Shown piece by piece: positions 16,665 through 24,422 of a stretch of DNA of 50,016 nt; the first letter of the stretch is position 1; the number at the start of each line of letters is the position of its first letter. Where the stretch lies: the NCBI GenBank assembly GCA_031418215.1, contig JANOXC010000153.1, positions 1-50,016 on the forward strand, given 5' to 3'. A program made the position numbers and the translations under genes. The notes under the pieces are model-generated. The model was not told where the DNA came from. It saw only the letters and a list, made by a program, of their open reading frames with translations, and made no database searches. This DNA is from JANOXC01 sp031418215. GTDB lineage: Bacteria; Bacteroidota; Bacteroidia; AKYH767-A; OLB10.

Positions 16665-18266
16665 ATGAAAAAGCTTCTCTTATGTCTTTTAATAATCGGT
16701 AATACTGTTCATGCGCAATCATTAAAGGATGCATTAAGGCAAAACGATAATGAGCAATATGATGCTGCAACAGATATATATAAAAAATTAATTGCAAAGG
16801 AGCCTACTAACGGTAGTTTGTACTATTATTTTGGGAACAATCTGTTAGATGCCAATTTGCCCGATTCAGCAATGATGTCTTATAATAAGGGTTTACAAAT
16901 GGAGCCTGACAATACATTAAATATGGTTGGTGTTGCCAAGGTAAAATTGTCTCAGGGATTAATGGCTGAAGCAAAACCACTGATTGATCAGGCAATAAAA
17001 AAAGGAGGGAAGAACCCACTGGTACTTTTAGCAGCCGGGGAAGCTTACTCACAATTTAAAGTAAAGGATTTAATGTCTGCTCAGGTATTTCTTGATAATG
17101 CAATTAAGATAGATCCCAAAAACCCTGACTTATATAATGCCCTCGGAGATGTTTATACTGAGTTGAATAACGGTACCATGGCTGTTACCAATTATAATAA
17201 GGCATTGAGTATCGATAAAAACTATACAAAGGCGTTCTTGCACAGGGGCCAGTTATATAAGCGTTCTACCAATTATGAAGGAGCCGCTGCTGAATTTCAA
17301 AGTGCCTTAGCAATTGATGTGAATTTCGCACCTGCTTATAGGGAATTAGGAGAAGTGTATTACCTGCAGCGCAAATTGGATAAAGCAAAAGAAAATTATA
17401 AAAAATATTTAGAGCTTTCAAAAAATAATAATGCGGCGCGGTTACGTTATGCTTCTTTCCTTTTTTACAGTAAGAATTATCCTGAGGCATTGTCGGAATT
17501 AAACCAAATTAAGCCTGTTGATTCAAATAGTATAAGTATTATGCGTTTATCGGCTTATTTATATTGCGAAACAAATGACACTTCAAAGGCCATTTTGTCT
17601 ATTAACAAGCTTTGGGAAATAACCCAAGATACCACAAAGCGGATTACACTTGATTACGAATACTACGGAAAAATATTGGTAAAAACAGGCAATGATAGTT
17701 TAGGTGGTTTATATATATGGCAGGCATACCAGATGGATCCTTCAAAAACGGATGTATTATCAGATCTTGGAAGTATGTACATGAAAAACAAACGTAATGT
17801 TGAAGCGGCTAAGGTTTTTGAAGAAAAAATAAGAACAGGAAAAAATGTTACGACGGCTGATTACTTTAATCTTGGAAAAGCTTATTATTTCAGCAAAGAG
17901 AATTTGAAGGCTGATTCTGCTTTTGTAAAAGTCACTGAATTACAGCCTAATTATGCCTATGGCTATTTTTGGCGTGGACGAGTTAACTCTCAATTGGATC
18001 CTGATGGAAAACTTGGATTGGCCAAGCCGCATTTTGAAAAGTTTATTGAAGCTGCCAGTGCTGATAGTGCAAACATCTCAAAGTATAAGAAAGCTGATTT
18101 AATTGAAGCCGATGGTAACATTGCATTGGCCTATTACCAGCAGAAAGATTATGAGCAAGCAACAGCTTTCTGTAAAAAGGTATTTGAATTGGATCCGGAA
18201 AATAGCAATGCAAAAACAATTATGGCCAATATTAAAATTATCAGAGAAGGGAAGAATAAACAGTAA
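16665..18266 (+). CDS. TPR-repeat periplasmic protein
   Basis: The ATG at 16665 gives 533 residues starting MKKLLLCLLIIGNTVHAQ, a signal peptide; a TTG at 16608 inside the previous gene is not credible. At least ten tetratricopeptide repeats follow, for example NGSLYYYFGNNLLDANLPDSA, NPDLYNALGDVYTELNNGTMAVTNYNKAL, TKAFLHRGQLYKRSTNYEGAAAEFQSAL and ADYFNLGKAYYFSKENLKADSAF. TPR solenoids are scaffolds for protein-protein contacts; the partner is unknown but may be the PstS-like lipoprotein encoded 40 bp upstream. The gene ends 20 bp before a strong terminator, so the two form a bicistronic unit. Confidence 0.9.
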   Translation: MKKLLLCLLIIGNTVHAQSLKDALRQNDNEQYDAATDIYKKLIAKEPTNGSLYYYFGNNLLDANLPDSAMMSYNKGLQMEPDNTLNMVGVAKVKLSQGLMAEAKPLIDQAIKKGGKNPLVLLAAGEAYSQFKVKDLMSAQVFLDNAIKIDPKNPDLYNALGDVYTELNNGTMAVTNYNKALSIDKNYTKAFLHRGQLYKRSTNYEGAAAEFQSALAIDVNFAPAYRELGEVYYLQRKLDKAKENYKKYLELSKNNNAARLRYASFLFYSKNYPEALSELNQIKPVDSNSISIMRLSAYLYCETNDTSKAILSINKLWEITQDTTKRITLDYEYYGKILVKTGNDSLGGLYIWQAYQMDPSKTDVLSDLGSMYMKNKRNVEAAKVFEEKIRTGKNVTTADYFNLGKAYYFSKENLKADSAFVKVTELQPNYAYGYFWRGRVNSQLDPDGKLGLAKPHFEKFIEAASADSANISKYKKADLIEADGNIALAYYQQKDYEQATAFCKKVFELDPENSNAKTIMANIKIIREGKNKQ

Positions 18267-18285
18267 AAATAGTTTACTATATTTC

Positions 18286-18317
18286 AAAGCAACCCTCAAT
18301 AACGGGTTGCTTTTTTT
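18286..18317 (+). terminator. Rho-independent terminator after the PstS-TPR unit
   Basis: A perfect 10-bp stem (AAAGCAACCC / GGGTTGCTTT, 8-nt loop) runs into seven T residues, 20 bp past the TPR stop. Confidence 0.88.
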
Positions 18318-18369
18318 AAGCTGAAATATTTCCGGCTAAATGTTTTTGGTTCTGGAAAATGGCAATTGG

Positions 18370-18407
18370 ACATTTTGCATTCCGATAGCAAAATGTTATC
18401 TTTTTTA
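18370..18407 (+). terminator. Second hairpin with a T-run, possible back-up terminator
   Basis: ACATTTTGC and GCAAAATGT form a 9-bp stem around a 9-nt loop, followed by TATCTTTTTT. It lies in the 222-bp gap before tatA. A further weaker 7-bp hairpin (18442-18469) follows. No clear tatA promoter box is visible in this gap. Confidence 0.4.
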
Positions 18408-18488
18408 TGCTGTAGAAGATAATGGCATGGTTAAAGTTGTTCTTCCTTATTTATATTACCTGAAGGAAGTAATTCTTACATTTGTGAC

Positions 18489-18770
18489 ATGTTATCAATC
18501 ATATTATTTCTCGATAGTCTGGGTGGTGGTGAATTGCTTGTCATCATGTTATTTATCCTGATTTTTTTTGGCTCCAATAAAATACCAGACCTTGCCAGAG
18601 GCCTTGGGCGGGGAATACGGGAGTTTAAAGATGCCATGCAGGGGGTGCAGAGTGAAATAAGACAAGGAATTAATGATTCTGAGCAAGTGGTGAAAGCAGA
18701 AACAACACCAGAAACAAAGGAATCATCATCAACAAATGAAGTGAAGAAGGACAGTGAGCCGGAAGCTTGA
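18489..18770 (+). CDS. tatA: Sec-independent (Tat) translocase subunit TatA
   Basis: This 93-residue protein has the TatA/TatE layout: one N-terminal membrane helix (GGGELLVIMLFILIFFGSNK), the hinge and amphipathic helix (KIPDLARGLGRGIREFKDAM), and an acidic disordered tail. The FFGSNKIPDLARGLG motif is diagnostic. TatA multimers form the pore that passes folded twin-arginine proteins across the inner membrane with TatC. No tatC lies in the window, so the partner is elsewhere. The sequence does not separate TatA from TatB with certainty, but the FG and LG-G pattern is TatA-like. The M-box promoter follows 28 bp after the stop. Confidence 0.92.
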   Translation: MLSIILFLDSLGGGELLVIMLFILIFFGSNKIPDLARGLGRGIREFKDAMQGVQSEIRQGINDSEQVVKAETTPETKESSSTNEVKKDSEPEA

Positions 18771-18797
18771 GAAATAGTTCTTTCATTGATTTGCAAC

Positions 18798-18831
18798 TTG
18801 ATGCAGGGATAGCAGTTTTTAATTAATTTCG
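18798..18831 (+). promoter_or_regulatory. Promoter of the mgtE operon
   Basis: TTG at 18798-18800 and TAATTTCG (TAnnTTCG) at 18824-18831 are separated by 23 bp, at the wide end for Bacteroidota sigma factor. Transcription would start at about 18838, just before the M-box. Confidence 0.5.
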
Positions 18832-18844
18832 CATAGTTTTCTAA

Positions 18845-19010
18845 GAAAGCTTGTTAGGTGAGGTTACTGAATGAATACAGGCTGCTGCCCGGAAATGTCG
18901 AGAGACGCCAATGGGTAGAGCAGGCGTGGTCGGAATAAGGCTTCGCATAAAGCAGCTATCCCAAATATTTTTGGGACTACGTCATTCAAAGCTAAAACTT
19001 TGACGAGGGG
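18845..19010 (+). ncRNA. M-box (ykoK leader) magnesium riboswitch aptamer
   Basis: The M-box core is readable: TTAGGTGAGG (18854-18863), GCTGCTGCCC (18881-18890), a GTCGAGAGACGCCAATGGGT block ending at 18916, GGTCGGAATAAGG, GCAGCT, and the 3' part GCTAAAACTTTGACGAGG. A 7-bp hairpin (18959-18976) fills the variable arm. P1 is formed by CTTGT (18850-18854) with ACGAG (19003-19007). M-box RNAs fold around several Mg2+ ions and repress Mg2+ uptake genes when Mg2+ is plentiful. The next gene is mgtE, an exact functional match. The identification rests on recall of the consensus, not on a covariance search. Confidence 0.93.
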
Positions 19011-19095
19011 CATTCGTTGTGTTATTTACAAACACATTTATTTAGCTCATAGCAAGCTTTCATCATATATATTATTAATAAATCTGCTTGCTATG
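19011..19095 (+). promoter_or_regulatory. Riboswitch expression platform: start-codon-sequestering hairpin
   Basis: CATAGCAAGC (19048-19057) and GCTTGCTATG (19086-19095) form a perfect 10-bp inverted repeat whose 3' arm ends with the mgtE ATG (19093-19095). The left arm overlaps CAAGCTTTC (19053-19061), which is perfectly complementary to GAAAGCTTG (18845-18853), the 5' strand of the aptamer P1 region; the alternative helix extends to 12 bp (18845-18856 with 19050-19061, one G-U pair). P1 and the alternative helix cannot coexist. No T-run follows the hairpin, so control looks translational rather than by termination. Confidence 0.75.
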
Positions 19096-20472
19096 GAAGC
19101 GCATATCTTAAGTACGCATGTAATTGACCTCATAGAGTCCCGTAAACGCGAGGAATTAAAGGAGTTGCTCGAGAATTGGCTTCCCGAAGAACTAACAGAA
19201 ATTTGCCGCGAACTGAATACCGAAGAACAGGTATTTCTATTCAATACAATTGATCGTGAGCAGGCATGCCAGACTTTTGAGAATCTTGAATTCGCACTGC
19301 AGGAAGCACTGATTGATGCATTGAGGCCCAGGCAGCTTCAACTAATCCTCAATGATATGTCGGCTGATAACCGAACAGCATTGCTGGAGCAATTGGATGA
19401 AGAGCGTTTGAACAAACTGTTAAAACTGCTTACTCAAAATGAGCGAAGAGTTGCTTTGTCTTTGTTGGGTTATCCTGAAGATAGTATAGGCCGTTTGATG
19501 ACACCTGATTACATTGCTGTAAATAAGGAGTGGACTATTCAGCATGTGTTGGATTATATCCGGGTTAATGGCGAGAAAAGTGAGACTCTGGATGTAATTT
19601 ATGTTGTTGATGAAAAGGGCTACCTGATTGATGATATTCGTGTAGGAGAAATATTGCTTACTGAAATTAATACACCGATTGGTGAAATACTTGACGGAAA
19701 ATTTACTACACTCATTGTTACAGATGATGAAGAGGTTGCCATTCATGCATTTTCCAAAACTAATCGTGTGGCATTGCCGGTAACTAATCATGGTGGATTG
19801 CTGCTCGGTATTATTACCGTTGATGATGTACTGGCGCTTGCTAAAAAGGAAGATACTGAGGACATTCAGAAATTAGGTGCCGTTGAAGCATTTGAAGAAC
19901 CTTATATGGAAGTTAGTGTTTGGCAGATGTTTCGTAAACGTGCCCCCTGGCTTGTGGTACTTTTTGTGGGAGAATTGTTTACTGCAAGTGCCATGGGTTT
20001 TTTCGAACATGAAATTGCCAAAGCTGTTGTGCTATCCCTATTTATCCCATTAATTGTTAGTAGTGGAGGCAATAGTGGTTCACAGGCTGCAACACTGATT
20101 ATTAGAGCAATTGCTTTGGGGCAAGTTACCCTAAAAGATTGGTGGCGCGTTATGCGAAGGGAAGTAATGGCGGGTATATTGCTTGGTGTCGCTTTAGGTG
20201 TGATGGGTTTTGTACGAATACTTAGTTGGCAATTTACAACTAATATATATGGTGAGCATTGGCTGCTGCTCGCCATTACAATTGGTCTTTCTGTGATAGG
20301 TGTTGTGCTTTGGGGTACCTTAATGGGGGCTATGCTCCCACTCGTTTTGAAGCGTCTTGGTGCCGATCCTGCAACATCTTCTGCACCTTTTATTGCTACT
20401 TTGGTTGACGTTACCGGCTTGATGATCTATTTTAGTATTGCTGCGTTTTTATTACGTGGAACATTATTGTAA
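19093..20472 (+). CDS. mgtE: MgtE magnesium transporter
   Basis: The ATG at 19093 gives 459 residues, the usual MgtE length; a TTG at 19000 would lie inside the riboswitch and is rejected. The N-terminal helical MgtE N domain (about 15-120) is followed by a CBS pair (about 125-250; SIGRLMTPDYIAV, GLLLGIITVDDVLAL). Five transmembrane helices follow (about 285-459), with the pore motif SSGGNSGSQAATLIIRA and PFIATLVDVTGLMIYF containing the selectivity Asp. MgtE is a Mg2+ channel gated by Mg2+ binding to its cytoplasmic domains. It is the first gene of a unit with the dehydrogenase and Rid protein and is controlled by the M-box upstream. Confidence 0.97.
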   Translation: MEAHILSTHVIDLIESRKREELKELLENWLPEELTEICRELNTEEQVFLFNTIDREQACQTFENLEFALQEALIDALRPRQLQLILNDMSADNRTALLEQLDEERLNKLLKLLTQNERRVALSLLGYPEDSIGRLMTPDYIAVNKEWTIQHVLDYIRVNGEKSETLDVIYVVDEKGYLIDDIRVGEILLTEINTPIGEILDGKFTTLIVTDDEEVAIHAFSKTNRVALPVTNHGGLLLGIITVDDVLALAKKEDTEDIQKLGAVEAFEEPYMEVSVWQMFRKRAPWLVVLFVGELFTASAMGFFEHEIAKAVVLSLFIPLIVSSGGNSGSQAATLIIRAIALGQVTLKDWWRVMRREVMAGILLGVALGVMGFVRILSWQFTTNIYGEHWLLLAITIGLSVIGVVLWGTLMGAMLPLVLKRLGADPATSSAPFIATLVDVTGLMIYFSIAAFLLRGTLL

Positions 20473-20492
20473 TACAGTTAATATATGTTAGT

Positions 20493-21455
20493 GTGAAAAA
20501 AGTTTTAATTGTTGATACCATTCATCCGGTTTTTGAAGAACAACTTTCTGCAAATGAATTTATATTTACTGATGGCACTAAACTTTCAAAAGCAGAAGTT
20601 GAAAATGTAATTGGCGACTTTAATGGTGTGGTTATCAGAAGCCGTTTTAAATTGGACAGTGATTTTTTAGCAAAGGCGAAAAATCTTCAATTTATTGCGC
20701 GCGCTGGGGCAGGGATGGAAAATATTGATGTTGAATTTGCCGAATCAAGAGGTATTGTTTGTATAAATGCTCCTGAGGCGAATCGAAATGCCGTTGGTGA
20801 GCATGCTTTGGCGATGTTACTGGCACTGTTCAATAAACTTTTCATCGCTGATGCAGAAGTAAGAAATGGTGTTTGGAAGCGGGAGGAAAATCGTGGTATT
20901 GAGCTAAATGGAAAAAAGATAGGCATTATCGGATTTGGAAATATGGGTTCCGCTTTTGCAGAAGTGCTCCGCGGCTTTGACGTGGAAGTACTAGCTTATG
21001 ATAAATATATTAAAATCGACAAAACACGTTTTCCGTATGTCAGGCAGGTTGAGTTGTATGATATATATATAAATGCTGATGTAATTAGCCTTCATGTTCC
21101 TTTAACAAAGGAAACAACTTATTTTGTTGATGACACTTTTCTGAATAATTGCAAGAAAAATATTTTTATTATCAATACGGCAAGGGGTCGGGTGTTGCAT
21201 ACAGATGCTCTTGTTGATGCGTTGAAATCAGGAAAGGTATTTGGTGCCTGCCTTGATGTTATAGAATATGAAGGAACTTCCTTTGAACAATTAGTGACCG
21301 ATCAACTGCCTTCAGCCTGGCAATATTTGACTAAAAGTGACAAGGTTGTTTTGTCACCCCATATTGCAGGGTGGTCATTTGAATCACATCGGAAAATCAG
21401 TGAAGTGATGGCATTTAAAGTATTGGAATTATATAGTAGAAAACTTAAAAAATAA
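20493..21455 (+). CDS. D-2-hydroxyacid dehydrogenase (SerA-like, no ACT domain)
   Basis: This 320-residue protein starts at GTG 20493; a nearby ATG at 20485 is out of frame. The NAD-binding site is KIGIIGFGNMGSAFA (about 142-156). The catalytic triad of this family is visible as Arg in INTARGRVL, Glu in DVIEYEG and His in LSPHIAGWS. SerA itself, which makes 3-phosphohydroxypyruvate for serine synthesis, usually has HIGGST here; this protein has HIAGWS. So it may be phosphoglycerate dehydrogenase of the short type or another 2-hydroxyacid dehydrogenase. The gene lies 20 bp after mgtE and 2 bp before the Rid-family gene. Confidence 0.88.
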   Translation: MKKVLIVDTIHPVFEEQLSANEFIFTDGTKLSKAEVENVIGDFNGVVIRSRFKLDSDFLAKAKNLQFIARAGAGMENIDVEFAESRGIVCINAPEANRNAVGEHALAMLLALFNKLFIADAEVRNGVWKREENRGIELNGKKIGIIGFGNMGSAFAEVLRGFDVEVLAYDKYIKIDKTRFPYVRQVELYDIYINADVISLHVPLTKETTYFVDDTFLNNCKKNIFIINTARGRVLHTDALVDALKSGKVFGACLDVIEYEGTSFEQLVTDQLPSAWQYLTKSDKVVLSPHIAGWSFESHRKISEVMAFKVLELYSRKLKK

Positions 21456-21457
21456 AT

Positions 21458-21838
21458 ATGCGGGAAAATATTTCATCAGGCACTGTTTGGGAAGATGTTG
21501 TTGGCTATTCGCGTGTTGTTCGGATTGGAAATATCATTGAAGTGTCCGGAACAACGGCAGTTGATGGTGATAAAGTGATTGCTAAGGGAGATGTTTATGG
21601 ACAAACACTTTTTATATTACAGAAAATCGAAATTAATCTTCGTAAAGCCCGGGCTGAAATGAAAGATGTAATTCGTACAAGGATGTATATTACAAATATT
21701 AAAGATTGGGAAGCTGCTGGAAGAGCGCATAGAGAATTTTTTAATGCGATAAAGCCTGCAACAACAATGGTGGAAGTGAGTGCGTTAATCAATCCAGACT
21801 TATTGATTGAGATAGAAGTAACTGCTGTTATCGCATAA
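21458..21838 (+). CDS. Rid family (YjgF/YER057c/UK114) protein
   Basis: This 126-residue protein has the Rid trimer fold: GNIIEVSGTTAVDGD, VYGQTLFILQKIEINLRKARAEMKDVIRTRMYI and the C-terminal TTMVEVSALINPDLLIEIEVTAVIA. In RidA an arginine in the VEVARLP motif binds the imine carboxylate and is required for 2-aminoacrylate deaminase activity; here the equivalent stretch is VEVSALI, so that Arg appears missing. It is therefore more like the Rid4-7 group than true RidA, with unknown chemistry. It starts 2 bp after the dehydrogenase stop and ends the operon, convergent with the penicillin acylase gene. Confidence 0.9.
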   Translation: MRENISSGTVWEDVVGYSRVVRIGNIIEVSGTTAVDGDKVIAKGDVYGQTLFILQKIEINLRKARAEMKDVIRTRMYITNIKDWEAAGRAHREFFNAIKPATTMVEVSALINPDLLIEIEVTAVIA

Positions 21839-21881
21839 TGGGCAATCTTACAGCAAAAAAATAAAAGCTTGGCTGCCTTAA

Positions 21882-24308
21882 TTACCTTCCGGGTAGTAGT
21901 AACAATCTGCCGGATTTTTTACTTGCTAATTCATGCCTATTCATCTTCTGTCCACGAAGTTTTCCATTATTATATATCGGAGCCTGGTTTTTATAATGTG
22001 TGCTCATAAAATTGCCCGACTCACCTGTGGGTAAAATGCTCATTGAGTTTTCAATATTCGCAAAGTCTAACACAATGCGCATTGCTGGACCAAATTTTAC
22101 GTTGAATTTAATATTATCCGTTAAGTCGAATCCGGCATTATTAATTGTTTCGTTACCACCGGGAACAGGGAATGGTCCAACATTGAAGAAAAGGTTAAAC
22201 GGTTTTTTCATGCCAATAGGGTGAACGTGTTCCAACTGATGAACATTTCCCCAAGACCAATGGCTCATTGTGCCGCCAAGTTCACTGACCAAGTCATTAA
22301 TGGTTTGATCATAGGCGCGATTAAATATTCCCGCCCTGGTTTCGATTTTATTTTTTGTTTGGATATTATCCCACCATTTACTGGAGTCATTTTCAATAAG
22401 CGAAGCCAATGAGTTTTTCATGGCATGTGTTTGAAGAAATGTATTAAAATTTGTTTCCCCCATCTCATCCTTCAAACCATATTCAAGAATATAATATATT
22501 AAACGATAATAAATAGTGGGTTCAACATCTCGCTGCTGGTGATTTCCATTCCAACGTAATAATTTATAAAAAGAAGCATTATGGATGGGCGACTTGTTAA
22601 TGATCTTTGCGTTTAAATGAGATAAAATACTCTGTGCAATTTTTGGAGATGCATTTGAAATTACATCAACATTAATCCGCTGAAAATCTTCAACGCCATA
22701 TTGATCCCTATCCGTCAGCAACTGATTGATTCTTTGTGCACGGTCATCCGGCACATAATATCCGGGAACAAAAAAAGATTTGATTGAATCCGGTTGATTG
22801 TTGGCGCTATATAAATATCCTGATGGTGGATTTTCAGATTTTGGATTATAACTGAAATTATAAAACCCTATTGGATCATCCTTTCCATTAATTCCGTTAA
22901 GCAACATAACAGGATTGACATGTTTAGGGCGATTAATGAGTTTTGCAGAGGCCCACCATGCAATATTGCCGCTGCTGTCTCCATACATAACATTCAATCC
23001 GGGGCTGATAATTTGTGATGCTGCATTGCGTGCTTCTTCAAGATTAGACGCATGGTTCAAGTTATATGTTACCGTTAATAAATTGCAAGGGAACTTCAGG
23101 TGTGTCCACCATAAAGCAACGGCATCATTTGTAATAAATTTCCATTCAGGCATTACACCTTGCATCAAAGGTCCATGTTTGCTGATCCTTACAATACAAT
23201 CCCTGTCGGCTTCATGCTTTACCTTAACTTTTTTGTTAAGCACTTTTAAGGGAACCCATTTACCACTATCCCAAACTTTAAATTTATCATCAGGCTTGAT
23301 GCGTTCACGGTAAAAATCAACATCGTCATTCATAAACATTGTAAGGCCCCAGGTAGTTCCTCGTGTATGTCCAATGGCGGCGAAGGGAAAACCTGCAAGG
23401 TAATTTCCATAGCAGCTGTATCCCGGGTATTCAATGTGTGCCTCATACCATACACAAGGTTGACTGTATCCAATGTGTGTATCGTTTGCAAAAAGTACTT
23501 TTCCTGATTTTGATTTTTTAGGAGATAAAACCCAGCAATTACTGCCAATCAGCGGCGGCGACATTGCTTCGCCAAGCATGGCACTTGTTGATTCGAATTT
23601 ATCAGGCATTGCAGACGTCGTATCACCAAGATAAACAGGAATGGTCATGGACCCTTTTTGATAAGCCCCTTCAACATCCTTTAAATAATCGGTACCGTAT
23701 TTTTTATATATATAACTCATTACAGGATCAGTTTTAAAACCCTGTGCAAAATTAAAAGCCATATAGCCTGCCGTCAAAAACAAATCACTGAGCTTGAATT
23801 TTTCCTTATTAATACCAAGCATGGTGAATTCAATAGGGGTACGGCCGCTTTCAATGTACCTGTTGATGCCATTCAAATATGCCAATGCCGCCTTTCTTCC
23901 TGGCTGTAATGAATCGAGTAAATAAACATTAGCAGATTCTATAGCATGTTCCTCAATGCAAAGTGTTTTGAAAAATTTGTCTATTCTCACAAAACCACGA
24001 CCAAAAACTTCGGACAGTCTCCCTGTTGAAACCCTTCTGATCATTTCCATCTGGAATAACCGATCCTGCGCCTGAACATAACCAAGTGCAGCATAAGCAT
24101 CTTCTTCATTTTTAGCATAGATGTGTGGGATACCGTAAGAGTCAAATAATACTTCCGTTTGCGACTGTAGCCCTTTTACCTGAAGAGACCCGGAATACTG
24201 GGGCTTAAGTGATGCCAGGTATAGCGTTATTGCGATGGCAGCCAATAAAAGAAGTGATGCCCCAACATATATAATTTTTTTTATCCAGCGCATAAGTTTT
24301 GTAATCAT
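21882..24308 (-). CDS. Penicillin acylase family protein (Ntn hydrolase)
   Basis: The ATG at 24308 gives 808 residues; a TTG one codon earlier is also possible. An N-terminal membrane anchor or signal (IYVGASLLLLAAIAITLYLA) is followed by the alpha chain (GIPHIYAKNEEDAYAALGYVQAQDRL) and a spacer. The nucleophile region is GSNCWVLSPKKSKSGK, in which Ser at about 256 would become the new N-terminus after autoprocessing. Downstream are FANDTHIGY and PGYSCYGNYLAGFPFAAIGHTRGTTWGLT. The family hydrolyses amide bonds of acylated amines, from penicillins to acyl-homoserine lactones; the substrate here is unknown. The gene stands alone between a convergent Rid gene and the S8 protease gene. Confidence 0.92.
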   Translation of the reverse strand: MITKLMRWIKKIIYVGASLLLLAAIAITLYLASLKPQYSGSLQVKGLQSQTEVLFDSYGIPHIYAKNEEDAYAALGYVQAQDRLFQMEMIRRVSTGRLSEVFGRGFVRIDKFFKTLCIEEHAIESANVYLLDSLQPGRKAALAYLNGINRYIESGRTPIEFTMLGINKEKFKLSDLFLTAGYMAFNFAQGFKTDPVMSYIYKKYGTDYLKDVEGAYQKGSMTIPVYLGDTTSAMPDKFESTSAMLGEAMSPPLIGSNCWVLSPKKSKSGKVLFANDTHIGYSQPCVWYEAHIEYPGYSCYGNYLAGFPFAAIGHTRGTTWGLTMFMNDDVDFYRERIKPDDKFKVWDSGKWVPLKVLNKKVKVKHEADRDCIVRISKHGPLMQGVMPEWKFITNDAVALWWTHLKFPCNLLTVTYNLNHASNLEEARNAASQIISPGLNVMYGDSSGNIAWWASAKLINRPKHVNPVMLLNGINGKDDPIGFYNFSYNPKSENPPSGYLYSANNQPDSIKSFFVPGYYVPDDRAQRINQLLTDRDQYGVEDFQRINVDVISNASPKIAQSILSHLNAKIINKSPIHNASFYKLLRWNGNHQQRDVEPTIYYRLIYYILEYGLKDEMGETNFNTFLQTHAMKNSLASLIENDSSKWWDNIQTKNKIETRAGIFNRAYDQTINDLVSELGGTMSHWSWGNVHQLEHVHPIGMKKPFNLFFNVGPFPVPGGNETINNAGFDLTDNIKFNVKFGPAMRIVLDFANIENSMSILPTGESGNFMSTHYKNQAPIYNNGKLRGQKMNRHELASKKSGRLLLLPGR

Positions 24309-24355
24309 CAAAAATATTAATCTTTCTAGAATAATAGATCGAATAGGTATAAAAT

Positions 24356-24392
24356 ACTCTTGCCATCAACATTTTGTGTTGATGGCAAGAGT
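24356..24392 (-). terminator. Long perfect hairpin after the S8 protease gene
   Basis: A 16-bp perfect stem (ACTCTTGCCATCAACA / TGTTGATGGCAAGAGT) with a 5-nt loop lies 30 bp past the S8 protease stop. On the minus strand it is followed by ATTTTAT, a modest T-rich end, so termination is likely but not classical. The stem is unusually long. Confidence 0.7.
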
Positions 24393-24422
24393 GAGAAAAT
24401 TTCTTTGATTTTCAATTAAGAA

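Noticed and set aside
18340..18561. Possible 73-residue plus-strand gene upstream of tatA
   Set aside because: It overlaps the tatA start in another frame, has no family features and crosses hairpins in an intergenic region.
19000..19092. Upstream start for mgtE at TTG 19000
   Set aside because: It lies within the riboswitch and would translate the aptamer's end; the ATG at 19093 gives the normal MgtE length and is the codon masked by the hairpin.
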